From assembly GCF_001637225.1 (NCBI RefSeq), contig NZ_LVJI01000024.1:1-64000 (forward strand): DNA of 64,000 bases, read 5' to 3'. A model generated the notes under the pieces. It saw nothing but the letters and a program-made list of their open reading frames with translations. It was not told where the DNA came from and ran no database searches. Position numbers and translations under genes: made by a program. This document shows positions 1 to 7,969 of this stretch, in pieces; position 1 is the first letter of the stretch, and each line of letters begins with the position of its first letter. Source of the stretch: Paenibacillus antarcticus. GTDB lineage: Bacteria > Bacillota > Bacilli > Paenibacillales > Paenibacillaceae.

Positions 1-89
1 ATTAAACCTTGAATTAAGCTCCATGCCTTTTTTAAGGACTGATATTTTCTAGCAGCGATTTCGAGAAGCATAAGCTTCGAAAAATCATG

Positions 90-206
90 TTTGGTGGCGA
101 TAGCGGAGGGGTTCCACACGTACCCATCCCGAACACGACCGTTAAGCCCTCCAGCGCCGATGGTACTTGGACCGCAGGGTCCTGGGAGAGTAGGACGTCG
201 CCAAGC
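90..206 (+). rRNA. rrf: 5S ribosomal RNA
   Basis: The stretch has the usual length for 5S rRNA (about 117 nt). Its ends pair (TTTGGTGGCG with CGCCAAGC) and it contains the diagnostic internal segment CCCATCCCGAACACG and the loop CCGCAGGGTCCTGGGAGAGTA. The first 89 bases of the window are probably the 23S-5S spacer; I see no 23S sequence in them. The gene heads the tRNA cluster that follows and is probably co-transcribed with it. Confidence 0.95.
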
Positions 207-283
207 AGTTCTTCTGAAACAAACTTATATGTGCTTGTATAGCTGATGCATACAGGTCGCGTTTGTAACACAAACGCTTATAT

Positions 284-359
284 TCCCTGATAGCTCAGTT
301 GGTAGAGCACTCGACTGTTAATCGAGTTGTCACAGGTTCGAGCCCTGTTCGGGGAGCCA
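284..359 (+). tRNA. tRNA-Asn (GTT)
   Basis: Cloverleaf with acceptor pair TCCCTGA/TCGGGGA, anticodon loop CTGTTAA, T-arm GGTTCGAGCC and encoded CCA. First tRNA after the 5S gene. Confidence 0.96.
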
Positions 360-364
360 TATAT

Positions 365-456
365 GGAGAGGTGTCCGAGCTGGCCGAAGGAGCACGATTG
401 GAAATCGTGTAGGCGCCAAAAGCGTCTCGAGGGTTCGAATCCCTCTCTCTCCGCCA
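365..456 (+). tRNA. tRNA-Ser (GGA)
   Basis: Class II tRNA of 92 nt with a long variable arm. The anticodon loop is TTGGAAA, giving GGA. The CCA end is encoded. Confidence 0.96.
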
Positions 457-475
457 GAGAAGATTATACTTATGT

Positions 476-550
476 GACCCGTTGGTCAAGCGGTTAAGAC
501 ACCTCCCTTTCACGGAGGTAACAGGGGTTCGATTCCCCTACGGGTCACCA
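476..550 (+). tRNA. tRNA-Glu (TTC)
   Basis: Acceptor GACCCGT pairs with ACGGGTC, the anticodon loop is CTTTCAC (TTC), and CCA is encoded. Confidence 0.95.
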
Positions 551-569
551 ATATCAAATTGCTTATTGA

Positions 570-643
<74 letters not shown>

Positions 644-676
644 TTAATTTTATTCCATTGAGGAATAGGTTACTAT

Positions 677-754
677 GGAACCGTGGTGTAGTTGGCCTAA
701 CATGCCTGCCTGTCACGCAGGAGATCGCGGGTTCGAATCCCGTCGGTTCCGCCA
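677..754 (+). tRNA. tRNA-Asp (GTC)
   Basis: Acceptor GGAACCG pairs with CGGTTCC, anticodon loop CTGTCAC gives GTC, CCA encoded. Confidence 0.95.
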
Positions 755-764
755 TTTTTACTAA

Positions 765-840
765 GGGACATTAGCTCAGTTGGTAGAGCACCTGACTCTT
801 AATCAGGGTGTCGAAGGTTCAAGCCCTTCATGTCCCACCA
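765..840 (+). tRNA. tRNA-Lys (CTT)
   Basis: Acceptor GGGACAT pairs with ATGTCCC, anticodon loop CTCTTAA gives CTT (reads AAG), CCA encoded. Confidence 0.94.
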
Positions 841-854
841 TATATTTTCATTGT

Positions 855-939
855 GCGCGTGTGGCGGAATTGGCAGACGCACTAGACTTAGGATCTAGCG
901 TTTCACGACGTGGGGGTTCAAGTCCCTCCACGCGCACCA
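855..939 (+). tRNA. tRNA-Leu (TAG)
   Basis: Class II tRNA of 85 nt with a long variable arm. Anticodon loop CTTAGGA gives TAG. Acceptor GCGCGTG pairs with CACGCGC, CCA encoded. Confidence 0.95.
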
Positions 940-994
940 TTTTTATCGAAGTAGCCTAAAGGTATACAATTACCGAACAACTATTTCAAAACAT

Positions 995-1068
995 CGGGAC
1001 GTAGCTCAGCTTGGTAGAGCACCTGGTTTGGGTCCAGGGGGTCGCATGTTCAAATCGTGTCGTCCCGA
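995..1068 (+). tRNA. tRNA-Pro (TGG)
   Basis: Acceptor CGGGACG pairs with CGTCCCG, anticodon loop TTTGGGT gives TGG. CCA is not encoded. Confidence 0.95.
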
Positions 1069-1080
1069 TATTTTAAGTAT

Positions 1081-1151
1081 GCGGGTGTAGTTCAATGGTA
1101 GAACTTCAGCCTTCCAAGCTGATAGCGTGGGTTCGATTCCCATCACCCGCT
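1081..1151 (+). tRNA. tRNA-Gly (TCC)
   Basis: Acceptor GCGGGTG pairs with CACCCGC, anticodon loop CTTCCAA gives TCC. CCA is not encoded. Last tRNA of the cluster, about 40 nt before a terminator. Confidence 0.95.
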
Positions 1152-1191
1152 TAATGCTTCAAAAGTAAACGAATATGTAATAAACAAAAAG

Positions 1192-1218
1192 AGCTGCGAA
1201 AATTCGTGGCTTTTTTTG
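1192..1218 (+). terminator. Terminator of the rRNA-tRNA operon
   Basis: Imperfect 8-bp stem AGCTGCGA / TCGTGGCT with an AAAT loop, followed directly by seven T. It closes the tRNA cluster. Confidence 0.85.
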
Positions 1219-1223
1219 TTTAA

Positions 1224-1370
1224 ATAGGTAAGCGGAAGTCTATCACGATAAAGCCATATCTTTATCAAAGAAAGGATGATGGAAGTGGCGAAGTTGTGGT
1301 AGATAGTCAGGGGAATATGACGAAAGAATATATTAAAGATCTGGAAATGACAGTTTCTATTTCACGATAA
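1224..1370 (+). pseudogene. Possible 3' remnant of a lost gene
   Basis: An open frame of 48 codons runs from a stop at 1221 to TAA at 1368 without a start or ribosome binding site at its 5' end. The C-terminal part (YLYQRKDDGSGEVVVDSQ, then NMTKEYIKDLEMTVSISR) has ordinary protein composition and codon use, as if it were the tail of a longer protein. I do not recognise the family. It could also be chance open frame in an otherwise non-coding 400-bp gap between the tRNA terminator and the next gene. Confidence 0.3.
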
Positions 1371-1398
1371 TATTGATACAATTATCATATATATTTAT

Positions 1399-1430
1399 TA
1401 GGAGGATCCCTGAGTAGGGAATCCTCCTCT
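1399..1430 (+). terminator. GC-rich hairpin, probable terminator
   Basis: Near-perfect inverted repeat, AGGAGGAT-CCCT with AGGG-AATCCTCCT around a GAGT loop, followed by CTCTTT. The T tract is weak. It lies 30 nt after the remnant frame and may be that gene's old terminator. Confidence 0.5.
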
Positions 1431-1481
1431 TTGGTAATTATTTGGTAATTATATTGGGTTTTATTAATATAAAGGATGGAA

Positions 1482-1496
1482 CCCCTATACTAGGGG
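1482..1496. promoter_or_regulatory. Perfect dyad upstream of the oxidoreductase
   Basis: CCCCTATACTAGGGG is a 6-bp perfect inverted repeat around TAC, about 100 nt before the Gfo/Idh/MocA start and just after an AT-rich segment with TATTAATATAAAGG. Position and symmetry suit an operator, for example for a dyad-binding regulator. No regulator gene is adjacent. Confidence 0.3.
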
Positions 1497-1599
1497 GAGC
1501 AGCTCTTTTAAAATATCAACATGTATATGGTACAAATCTTACTGTGTATACAAATGGAGTATGAATATGATCTTATACGAAAAGGAAGCGGTGATTACT

Positions 1600-2586
1600 G
1601 TGATACGATTTGGAATCATTGGAACCAGTTGGATAACGGAACGATTCATTCTAGCTGGAAGGGAGTCGGAGGGATTTATTTTGAGTGCCATCTATTCTCG
1701 AACAGAAGAGAAAGGTACTTCATTTGCTACTAAATATGATATTCCAAAGGTCTATACCAACTTAGAGGATATGGTATCAAGTAATGAAATAGATGCGGTC
1801 TATATTGCGAGTCCGAATTCATCGCATGCAGAGCAAGCAATCATATGTATGAATCATGGTAAACATGTCTTATGTGAGAAGCCTATGGCATCGAATGTGA
1901 GAGAGATGCAAGAAATGATTAATACAGCACAGAAGAATGATGTTCTTTTGATGGAAGCTATGAAATCGACACTCATGCCGTCTTTTAACATAATGAAGGA
2001 CAACTTATATAAAATTGGTCGGATACGTCGCTATTTTGCAAGTTTCTGTCGTTATTCTTCAAGTTACGAGGAACTAGAGAAGGGAAATATTCCAAATGTC
2101 TTCAATCTGTCTTATTCTAATGGTTCTTTAATGGATTTAGGTGTCTACTGTATCTATCCAATGGTGGCTCTGTTCGGTAAGCCTCAATCTGTTGAAGCTA
2201 CGGGTGTATTACTATCAACTGGGGCTGATGGAGAAGGAAGTATGGTCTTGCAATATGGGAAGATGGACGCTGTTATCATGCATTCCAAAATAGCGGATTC
2301 CTTTTTGCCTGTAGAAATTCAGGGCGAGAACGGGACGATGGTTATTGATAAAATCAGTTCACCACAAGATGTTAAGATTCGTTATGGGGACGGTACAATT
2401 GAAGATTTAAACCGACCAGATATACATAAACCGATGTATTATGAGATTCAAGAGTTTATAGATTTAGTTCAGACGGGTCAAGGAGAAAGTTCTGTAAATA
2501 CATTAGCCAATTCCTTAGCCGTTGCGGAAATATTGGAGGAGGCTAGAAGACAGATGGGAGTTAAGTATCCCGCTGATCTTTTGTAA
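1600..2586 (+). CDS. Gfo/Idh/MocA family NAD(P)-dependent oxidoreductase
   Basis: Predicted cytoplasmic NAD(P)-dependent dehydrogenase acting on a sugar, sugar-acid or polyol. Substrate is not evident. The N-terminal Rossmann fold begins VIRFGIIGTSWIT (residues 1-13), and the family EKP motif is at about 93-95 (HVLCEKPMA), where Lys is the usual catalytic residue. The C-terminal alpha/beta domain contains LMDLGVYCIYP, equivalent to the G-D-x-G-x-H region, with Cys in place of the usual His. At 328 aa it has normal family length. The frame stays open to 1561, but GTG 1600 is preferred because it gives the classical family N-terminus and follows GGTGAT; ATG 1567 (after GGAG) is the alternative. 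It stands alone between two terminators. Confidence 0.85.
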   Translation: MIRFGIIGTSWITERFILAGRESEGFILSAIYSRTEEKGTSFATKYDIPKVYTNLEDMVSSNEIDAVYIASPNSSHAEQAIICMNHGKHVLCEKPMASNVREMQEMINTAQKNDVLLMEAMKSTLMPSFNIMKDNLYKIGRIRRYFASFCRYSSSYEELEKGNIPNVFNLSYSNGSLMDLGVYCIYPMVALFGKPQSVEATGVLLSTGADGEGSMVLQYGKMDAVIMHSKIADSFLPVEIQGENGTMVIDKISSPQDVKIRYGDGTIEDLNRPDIHKPMYYEIQEFIDLVQTGQGESSVNTLANSLAVAEILEEARRQMGVKYPADLL

Positions 2587-2718
2587 TAGGAATCTGATGT
2601 ACAATTACTGGAATTTCTAAAAGAGAAGGACATGATGATCTGATACGCTCATATGGATCATATAGTGAAGTATAAATGAACTGAATGAATCGTATGTGCG
2701 AATAAATGAATGTGTTAG

Positions 2719-2753
2719 AAGGGTACTTTAACATACATAGAGTACCCTTTTTC
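2719..2753. terminator. Bidirectional terminator
   Basis: 9-bp perfect stem AAGGGTACT / AGTACCCTT with T-rich flanks on both strands, between the converging oxidoreductase gene and thiE. Confidence 0.85.
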
Positions 2754-2773
2754 TGTTGTATTAGTATAAGAAG

Positions 2774-3430
2774 CTAAATGCTTAAATTCTGATTGAAAAG
2801 TGCGGCTACATTTCGGACGGAAGCTGCGCTAGCAATGGCTGAGATGACAGATATACCATCTGCGCCAGCTTGGATGACATCTGCAGCATTATCGGTGGTG
2901 ATGCCCCCTATTCCAACTAGGGGGATATCAATACCCTTTGTGCGCAATTCTTGAATAAGACGAGTACCGAGAACGGCCTTAGCATCGGGTTTGGTTTGTG
3001 TTGGATAAATTGGACCTACTCCCAAATAGTTAGCTCCATCTTGTATGGCTTGTTTTGCCTCGAATATCGTATGAGCAGAGACACCGATGATGGCATGTGT
3101 GCCTAGTTTTTTACGAATAATGATTGCAGATTCATCATCCTGTCCAACATGGACACCATCCGCTCCAATACTGATAGCCAGATTGATATCATCGTTCACG
3201 ATGAAAGGGATATGATGTTCCTGGCACAGCTTCTGTAGTTGTTTGGCTAAATCAAGTTTAGCTTGACCTATTAGAGCACCAGGCCCTTTTTCACGAAATT
3301 GAAATAAAGTAATCCCTCCTGCAATTGCGTCAGACAATACGTTCACAGGGTGCCTTTGACAGTTAATACTCCCCATGATGAAGTAGAGCTTAAGATGCTT
3401 TCGAATGCTCTCTGCATGAATACTAGACAT
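2774..3430 (-). CDS. thiE: Thiamine-phosphate synthase
   Basis: Joins HMP-PP and thiazole phosphate (HET-P) to thiamine monophosphate in the cytosol. The TIM-barrel family motifs are all present: GGITLFQFREKG (substrate and Mg binding), VNDDINLAISIGADGVHVGQDD, GVSAHT, GVGPIYPTQTK and VGIGGI near the C-terminus. Length is 218 aa, normal for the family. ATG 3430 is chosen because it follows GAGGTGAAATAC; the frame extends 17 codons further upstream without support. It overlaps the end of thiD by 8 nt, so translation is probably coupled. Last gene of the riboswitch-controlled operon. Confidence 0.95.
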   Translation of the reverse strand: MSSIHAESIRKHLKLYFIMGSINCQRHPVNVLSDAIAGGITLFQFREKGPGALIGQAKLDLAKQLQKLCQEHHIPFIVNDDINLAISIGADGVHVGQDDESAIIIRKKLGTHAIIGVSAHTIFEAKQAIQDGANYLGVGPIYPTQTKPDAKAVLGTRLIQELRTKGIDIPLVGIGGITTDNAADVIQAGADGISVISAIASAASVRNVAALFNQNLSI

Positions 3431-4241
3431 GTATTTCACCTCGCTGTCTTCTCTTATACGCAAAATGATTCGTAGGTCCATGACCCGATCCCATTCCTAG
3501 TTGATCCTCAATCGCCGATTGGATGAATGATTTAGCGACTTGAACGGCTTCATGAACAGATTTTCCTTTTGCTAATTCTGCTGTAATAGCCGCTGAGTAA
3601 GTACATCCTGTACCATGAGTATGTCTCGTCTCAATTCGCTTGTTCTCCATATAGACGTAATTCTCTCCGTCATAGAGAAGGTCTATGACTTGATCCGTAG
3701 AAGCATCGTGTCCGCCTTTCATGACAACATATTGACTACCCATCTGAACGATGATTTTGGCTGCTTCTTCCCTATCCCTCAACGTTCGAATAGACATTCT
3801 GGTTAGGATTTCTGCTTCAGGTAAGTTGGGCGTAGTAACTAGAGCAAGGGGGAGCAGATATGAAATGACGGATTGAACGGCTTCCTGTTGCAGAAGAGGG
3901 GAGCCACCTTTGGCGACCATAACAGGGTCAATAACTAAGTTCCTCCAATGATATTGCTGTACTTTGTCAGCTACGATGCGAATAATCTCTTCGCTAAATA
4001 ACATCCCCGTCTTCACTGCATCAGGAGCTAAATCACTTCCAATGGAGTCTAATTGCATTGCAATAGCATTTGAACTTGAGGGGAAGACCCCTTGAACGCC
4101 TAATGTGTTCTGCGCAGTAATCGCAGTGATTGCAGTCATTCCATACACAGCTAGTTCTTGAAATGTTTTCAAGTCTGCCTGGATGCCGGCACCACCGCCA
4201 CTGTCAGAGCCTGCTATAGTCAATGCTTTGAATATAGTCAT
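3423..4241 (-). CDS. thiD: Hydroxymethylpyrimidine (phosphate) kinase
   Basis: Phosphorylates HMP and HMP-P to HMP-PP, the pyrimidine substrate of ThiE. Ribokinase-like fold. The N-terminus ALTIAGSDSGGGAGIQADLK (residues 6-25) is diagnostic, followed by AITAQNTLGV, the VIDPVMVAKGG segment around residue 105, and the anion-hole and catalytic motif HGTGCTYSAAI near residue 210. Length 272 aa matches B. subtilis ThiD/PdxK homologues. A related enzyme (PdxK) phosphorylates pyridoxine, but the position between thiM and thiE makes the thiamine role firm. Confidence 0.95.
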   Translation of the reverse strand: MTIFKALTIAGSDSGGGAGIQADLKTFQELAVYGMTAITAITAQNTLGVQGVFPSSSNAIAMQLDSIGSDLAPDAVKTGMLFSEEIIRIVADKVQQYHWRNLVIDPVMVAKGGSPLLQQEAVQSVISYLLPLALVTTPNLPEAEILTRMSIRTLRDREEAAKIIVQMGSQYVVMKGGHDASTDQVIDLLYDGENYVYMENKRIETRHTHGTGCTYSAAITAELAKGKSVHEAVQVAKSFIQSAIEDQLGMGSGHGPTNHFAYKRRQRGEIHV

Positions 4242-4307
4242 GATGGAACCTCCTCTAAGTCCTGTTCAAGTTCTCAAAATAGATGGTATTAGATTACTTG
4301 TTCGTCT

Positions 4308-5102
4308 CTAATGAATTTTTTGAATATTTGATCTTTGTTGGACAACATCTGGGGTTACCAACGCTAATTGATTGAGGAATTCTATCTGAAAACTACCAGG
4401 TCCTTGAGCAACTGTCTTCTCAGCAGCTATTTCTGCAGCAATGCTATAGAAGGCAACGGCCTCGGTAACAGATTCAATAATTTGTTGTTCACTCACACTT
4501 AAAAAGGCAGCGATTACAGATCCAAGTAAACATCCGCAGCCCGTTACTTTTGTCATAATCGGGTGACCATTACTCACGATATATGTCGTTTGTCCATCTG
4601 TAATCACATCATCCGCACCCGTAATTACAACAATACAATCTAACATTTGAGCTGCTTTTTGCGCAAGTTGAATCACATTTCCTTCACCCGTACCAGCATC
4701 AACGCCTTTAATGGACCAACTCTCGCCTATAACATGGGCTACCTCAGCAACATTCCCACGTAGTACGGTAAGCTTGATTTCTTGGGTAATTAGCTGGGCT
4801 ATAACTGTACGATATGAAGTTGCGCCAGCACCGACTGGATCAAATACGATGGGAAGGTTGCGCTCATTGGATGATTTACCTGCAATAAGTATGGAATTCA
4901 CAATACTTTCATTGAGAGTGCCCATGTTGAATAGCACAGCATCTGCAATGCTAGCTACATCGGCAACTTCTTCAATACCATCTGTCATAAAAGGAGAGGC
5001 ACCTAAAGCAAGGAGTCCGTTAGCTGTGAAATTAGTAACTACAGTATTGGTGATGTTGTGTACAAGTGGATTCTTGTTACGTAATTTTTGTAGAAATGTC
5101 AT
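4308..5102 (-). CDS. thiM: Hydroxyethylthiazole kinase
   Basis: Phosphorylates the salvaged thiazole moiety (HET) for ThiE. Recognised by the N-terminal NPLVHNITNTVVTNFTANG, the FDPVGAGAT segment, VLRGN, and the C-terminal VTGCGCLLGS, which holds the catalytic Cys and anion hole. 264 aa, usual family length. ATG follows AAGGAGGAATTCAATC, an ideal ribosome binding site. Together with thiD and thiE it forms a pure salvage set; the biosynthetic genes thiC and thiGHSO are not in this window. Confidence 0.95.
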   Translation of the reverse strand: MTFLQKLRNKNPLVHNITNTVVTNFTANGLLALGASPFMTDGIEEVADVASIADAVLFNMGTLNESIVNSILIAGKSSNERNLPIVFDPVGAGATSYRTVIAQLITQEIKLTVLRGNVAEVAHVIGESWSIKGVDAGTGEGNVIQLAQKAAQMLDCIVVITGADDVITDGQTTYIVSNGHPIMTKVTGCGCLLGSVIAAFLSVSEQQIIESVTEAVAFYSIAAEIAAEKTVAQGPGSFQIEFLNQLALVTPDVVQQRSNIQKIH

Positions 5103-5126
5103 GATTGAATTCCTCCTTGGATTGAA

Positions 5127-6155
5127 TTAGAGATTGATAAATGCTTCGTTAACGTTGATTGTATTCGGCAATAGCTTATTCGTCATGAGCCATTGATTAA
5201 CGTTCTCCCACGATTCTAGTTCTTGGTAACCGAAAGGTCGTTCCTTAGCATCCATAAGGGGCAATAGAATTTGTAAACTCTTCGTTTCTATATCCTTGTC
5301 TAGAGGTGATGTTTGATCTTCATGTTCGAACAGAACGGATAGCGCTTGGTCAGGATGCTGTTGTACATATTGTTGTCCTTCTCTAATGGCTGCAACAAAC
5401 TTACTAAGTAACTCAGGTTTGTCTTTCAAGCCTTGGACGCTAGCAACGAGTACAAGCTCATAATAATCAGGTACACCATATTCCGTAGGGTTTAGAGAGA
5501 GCATAGTGTGACCTTGCTTAGCTAAGATCAGTTGTTCATGATTAATGAATCCACCCATGATCGCATCGACCTTGGAGGTTGCAATGGCAGGAATCAGATC
5601 ATAGCCTACATCGATCATTTTGACGTTCTCTGAGGTGCCTCCATCGTTCCTAATCATCGTATGTACCATAGCTTCATATAAAGGAATGGAAGAGTATCCA
5701 ACTTTTGCACCGACTAGATCTTTGGGGGATTTGACCTTTGCATCAGCAGGCACCATAAGATGATTGAGGGGATGTCTAACAATAGCAGCTATTGATTTAA
5801 CTGGAATATTCTCACCACGGGCCATAAGGACTTGCGGTTGATAGCTAAGGGCTAGATCAATTTTTCCAGCAGCCACTAGCTTTAAGGAGTCGTTGGTTTC
5901 TGCAGGCATTTGAATGTTTACATCTAATCCTTGATCAGAGAAATACCCATTCTTTTGTGCTGTATACAAGAAAGAGTGAATAGCGTTCGGGTACCAATCG
6001 AGCATGATCGAGAGTTCTTGAAGTTCTTTTTCAGAAGAAGTAGAGACTTGATTTGAGTTAGCTCCGTTATTACAAGCGGTTAGTAGTAGTAAGAATATTA
6101 GTAGCGTTGTTATCATATTTCTAGTTGAATTTGTTGATGTCCTTGTGTATGTCAT
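5127..6155 (-). CDS. thiY: ABC transporter substrate-binding lipoprotein, thiamine-precursor type
   Basis: NMT1/ThiY-family periplasmic-type binding protein anchored as a lipoprotein. A signal peptide ends in the lipobox LLLTAC (Cys at about 28). The mature part begins with the family signature LSIMLDWYPNAIHSFLYTAQ, followed by the GLDVNI strand and a two-lobed fold. Homologues bind formylaminopyrimidine (ThiY of Bacillus halodurans), which is converted to HMP. Start and permease stop overlap by 4 nt (ATGA), so the two are translationally coupled. The operon position under a TPP riboswitch supports pyrimidine uptake, but the exact ligand is inferred. Confidence 0.85.
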   Translation of the reverse strand: MTYTRTSTNSTRNMITTLLIFLLLLTACNNGANSNQVSTSSEKELQELSIMLDWYPNAIHSFLYTAQKNGYFSDQGLDVNIQMPAETNDSLKLVAAGKIDLALSYQPQVLMARGENIPVKSIAAIVRHPLNHLMVPADAKVKSPKDLVGAKVGYSSIPLYEAMVHTMIRNDGGTSENVKMIDVGYDLIPAIATSKVDAIMGGFINHEQLILAKQGHTMLSLNPTEYGVPDYYELVLVASVQGLKDKPELLSKFVAAIREGQQYVQQHPDQALSVLFEHEDQTSPLDKDIETKSLQILLPLMDAKERPFGYQELESWENVNQWLMTNKLLPNTINVNEAFINL

Positions 6156-6928
6156 TTCGTCGATCCTCTTCTCTTAAGTAATTGTTTCTCAATGATTACA
6201 ATCGTTATAAAAAGGGAAATGCCAAGTAAAGAAAGTAACAATATGGAAGCGAACATGGCATCTGTATGCATATTGCTCGACATCCGCCGGCTGAAATAAC
6301 CTAAGCCCTCCGTACCCCCTAACCACTCACCAATCGTAGCGCCTACAACGCAATATACGATAGATAACTTCAATCCCGAGAAGAAGGAAGGCAAGGCCAT
6401 AGGAATCTCAATGGTTCGAAAAATATCCCAGCGCTTGGCTCCCATGGTCAAGAGTAGCTCGGTATAATCGCCATCGCCTTTCTTGAGACCGTCGTATGTA
6501 CTCACTACAATAGGAAAGAATGCAGTCAGGAAGACTATCGCCACTTTACTCCAAATGGTGTAACCGAACCACATAATGAAGATAGGAGAGAGCGCGATTA
6601 GAGGGATGGTCTGACTTATAATGAGGAAAGGATAGAGAGCCTTCTCAATTGGACGGAATATATGCATACCTACCGCTAGCATAACGCCCCCAATAACAGA
6701 TAGTAGAAATCCTAAGGTAACTTCCTCTAAAGTAGCAATTAAATGCTGACCAAGTAACAAATGACTGTCTTCAAATAACGCAAGGACAATCGAGGTTGGG
6801 GCAGGAATAATAAAAGAGGGGACCCATCCTAAAGTGACAACGGATTGCCAAGAGACTAGAAGTAATGGTATTAGAAGAACGAACCACCCATAATCGTGAA
6901 CCCACTGTTTATATAAAGGTCTTCTCAT
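6152..6928 (-). CDS. thiX: ABC transporter permease, thiamine-precursor type
   Basis: BPD-type inner-membrane permease of 258 aa with about six hydrophobic segments. The EAA loop that contacts the ATPase is visible around residues 160-180 (LLTMGAKRWDIFRTIEIPMALPS, abbreviated family pattern EAA-G-I-LP). Similar to SsuC/TauC/ThiX permeases. It overlaps the end of the ATPase gene by 20 nt and the start of the binding-protein gene by 4 nt, so the three subunits are made as a unit. Confidence 0.88.
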   Translation of the reverse strand: MRRPLYKQWVHDYGWFVLLIPLLLVSWQSVVTLGWVPSFIIPAPTSIVLALFEDSHLLLGQHLIATLEEVTLGFLLSVIGGVMLAVGMHIFRPIEKALYPFLIISQTIPLIALSPIFIMWFGYTIWSKVAIVFLTAFFPIVVSTYDGLKKGDGDYTELLLTMGAKRWDIFRTIEIPMALPSFFSGLKLSIVYCVVGATIGEWLGGTEGLGYFSRRMSSNMHTDAMFASILLLSLLGISLFITIVIIEKQLLKRRGSTK

Positions 6929-7685
6929 ATAGTCTTTGCTCCAAATCTTGCCTCAACTGAATAAAGTGAGGGTCGTAGTTCATCACGTAATGCCGCGGCC
7001 TCGGTAAATTTACGTGCATCTCTTGAACACCTTGATCAGGCTCAGAGGGCAGGAGATAGATTCGGTCACTCAGTAGAATCGCCTCTTCGAGATCATGTGT
7101 AATGAAGAGAACGGTCTTGAACAGATCATCCCACAGTTCCAGTAACCAACGATGCATCTCTTTTTTGGTCATAGCGTCAAGCGCGCCGAAAGGCTCATCT
7201 AATAACAAAAGATCTTGACCCGTTATGAGCGTTCTAAGAAAAGCGACACGTTGCCGCATACCGCCTGATAATTCGTTGGGATAGCAATGTTCGTATTTCC
7301 CAAGACCGAATCGTTCTAGCATTCGCTGTATGTTAGCTATGACCTCTTTCTTGTGCCCTCTGGAAGGTTTGCGATTAAATTCCCATGGGAGTAAGCAATT
7401 ATCTAGAACTGTTCTCCAGGGCAGGAGCAGGTCCTTCTGAGGCATGTATGCGACTTCACCTAAGCGATTCGTTGTGCACTTTTCACCATGAATGTGTATT
7501 TCACAGCAGTTAGGTTCTAGAAGTCCAGCAATGAGCTTGAAAAGAGTGCTTTTCCCTGAGCCGCTAACGCCAATAATGGAAATGAATTCACCAGCATGAA
7601 CATTCATAGAGAGTCCTTGAATTATGGGTGATTCGTGGGACTGAGAATAAGAGTATGTTAAATCGTCTAGAGATAAGATGGACAA
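6909..7685 (-). CDS. thiZ: ABC transporter ATP-binding protein, thiamine-precursor type
   Basis: Nucleotide-binding subunit of the precursor importer. Walker A GVSGSGKST, Q-loop MPQKDLLLPWRT, signature NELSGGMRQR, Walker B LLLLDEPFGALD and switch His in FITHDLEEA are all intact, as in the SsuB/TauB/ThiZ group. TTG 7685 is chosen: it follows GCGAGGCGATC at proper spacing and gives SILSLDDLTYSYS. The frame stays open to 7766, but that part overlaps the predicted riboswitch terminator (7703-7752) and is unlikely to be translated. First gene of the operon. Confidence 0.88.
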   Translation of the reverse strand: MSILSLDDLTYSYSQSHESPIIQGLSMNVHAGEFISIIGVSGSGKSTLFKLIAGLLEPNCCEIHIHGEKCTTNRLGEVAYMPQKDLLLPWRTVLDNCLLPWEFNRKPSRGHKKEVIANIQRMLERFGLGKYEHCYPNELSGGMRQRVAFLRTLITGQDLLLLDEPFGALDAMTKKEMHRWLLELWDDLFKTVLFITHDLEEAILLSDRIYLLPSEPDQGVQEMHVNLPRPRHYVMNYDPHFIQLRQDLEQRLYEKTFI

Positions 7686-7702
7686 GATCGCCTCGCTTTC
7701 TG

Positions 7703-7752
7703 TAAACAAATAAAGACCCAACCATTTCCGATAAGGAAAAAGTGGGCCCAAA
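7703..7752 (-). terminator. Riboswitch-controlled intrinsic terminator
   Basis: On the minus strand GGGCCCA pairs (with G-U pairs) to TTGGGTCT, with an inner TTTCC/GGAAA stem, followed by CTTTATTTGTTT. It lies between the TPP aptamer and the first start codon, the place expected for a transcription-attenuation platform. Confidence 0.65.
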
Positions 7753-7794
7753 AGTTCAATCAGCAAGAAATATGCACGAGTTGAAGATTTCGTT

Positions 7795-7880
7795 CCACTT
7801 CCCTCCGCTGGTATAATCCAGATCAGGTTCCAAGGGTCCGGAAACGTAAAGTTCCATCTCAGTCGTTAGACTCCCCTAGT
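7795..7880 (-). promoter_or_regulatory. TPP riboswitch (THI box)
   Basis: Read on the minus strand it has the conserved THI elements in order: CTAGGGGAGTC, ACTGAGA, GACCCTTGGAACCTGATCTG, GGATTATACCAGCG and GAGGGAAG. TPP binding is expected to favour the terminator downstream and switch off thiZXYMDE. Confidence 0.95.
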
Positions 7881-7969
7881 GAAATACAAGGTCTTATTCA
7901 GTTCATAACCCATCAAATATAACACAATTTACAAATAAGTAAATATGTATTAAATAAGTCATACTTATT

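Noticed and set aside
1521-1733. 70-codon ORF overlapping the start of the oxidoreductase
   Set aside because: Out of frame with a clear family member and without own features.
7685-7766. N-terminal extension of the thiZ ATPase
   Set aside because: Overlaps the riboswitch terminator and lacks a ribosome binding site.
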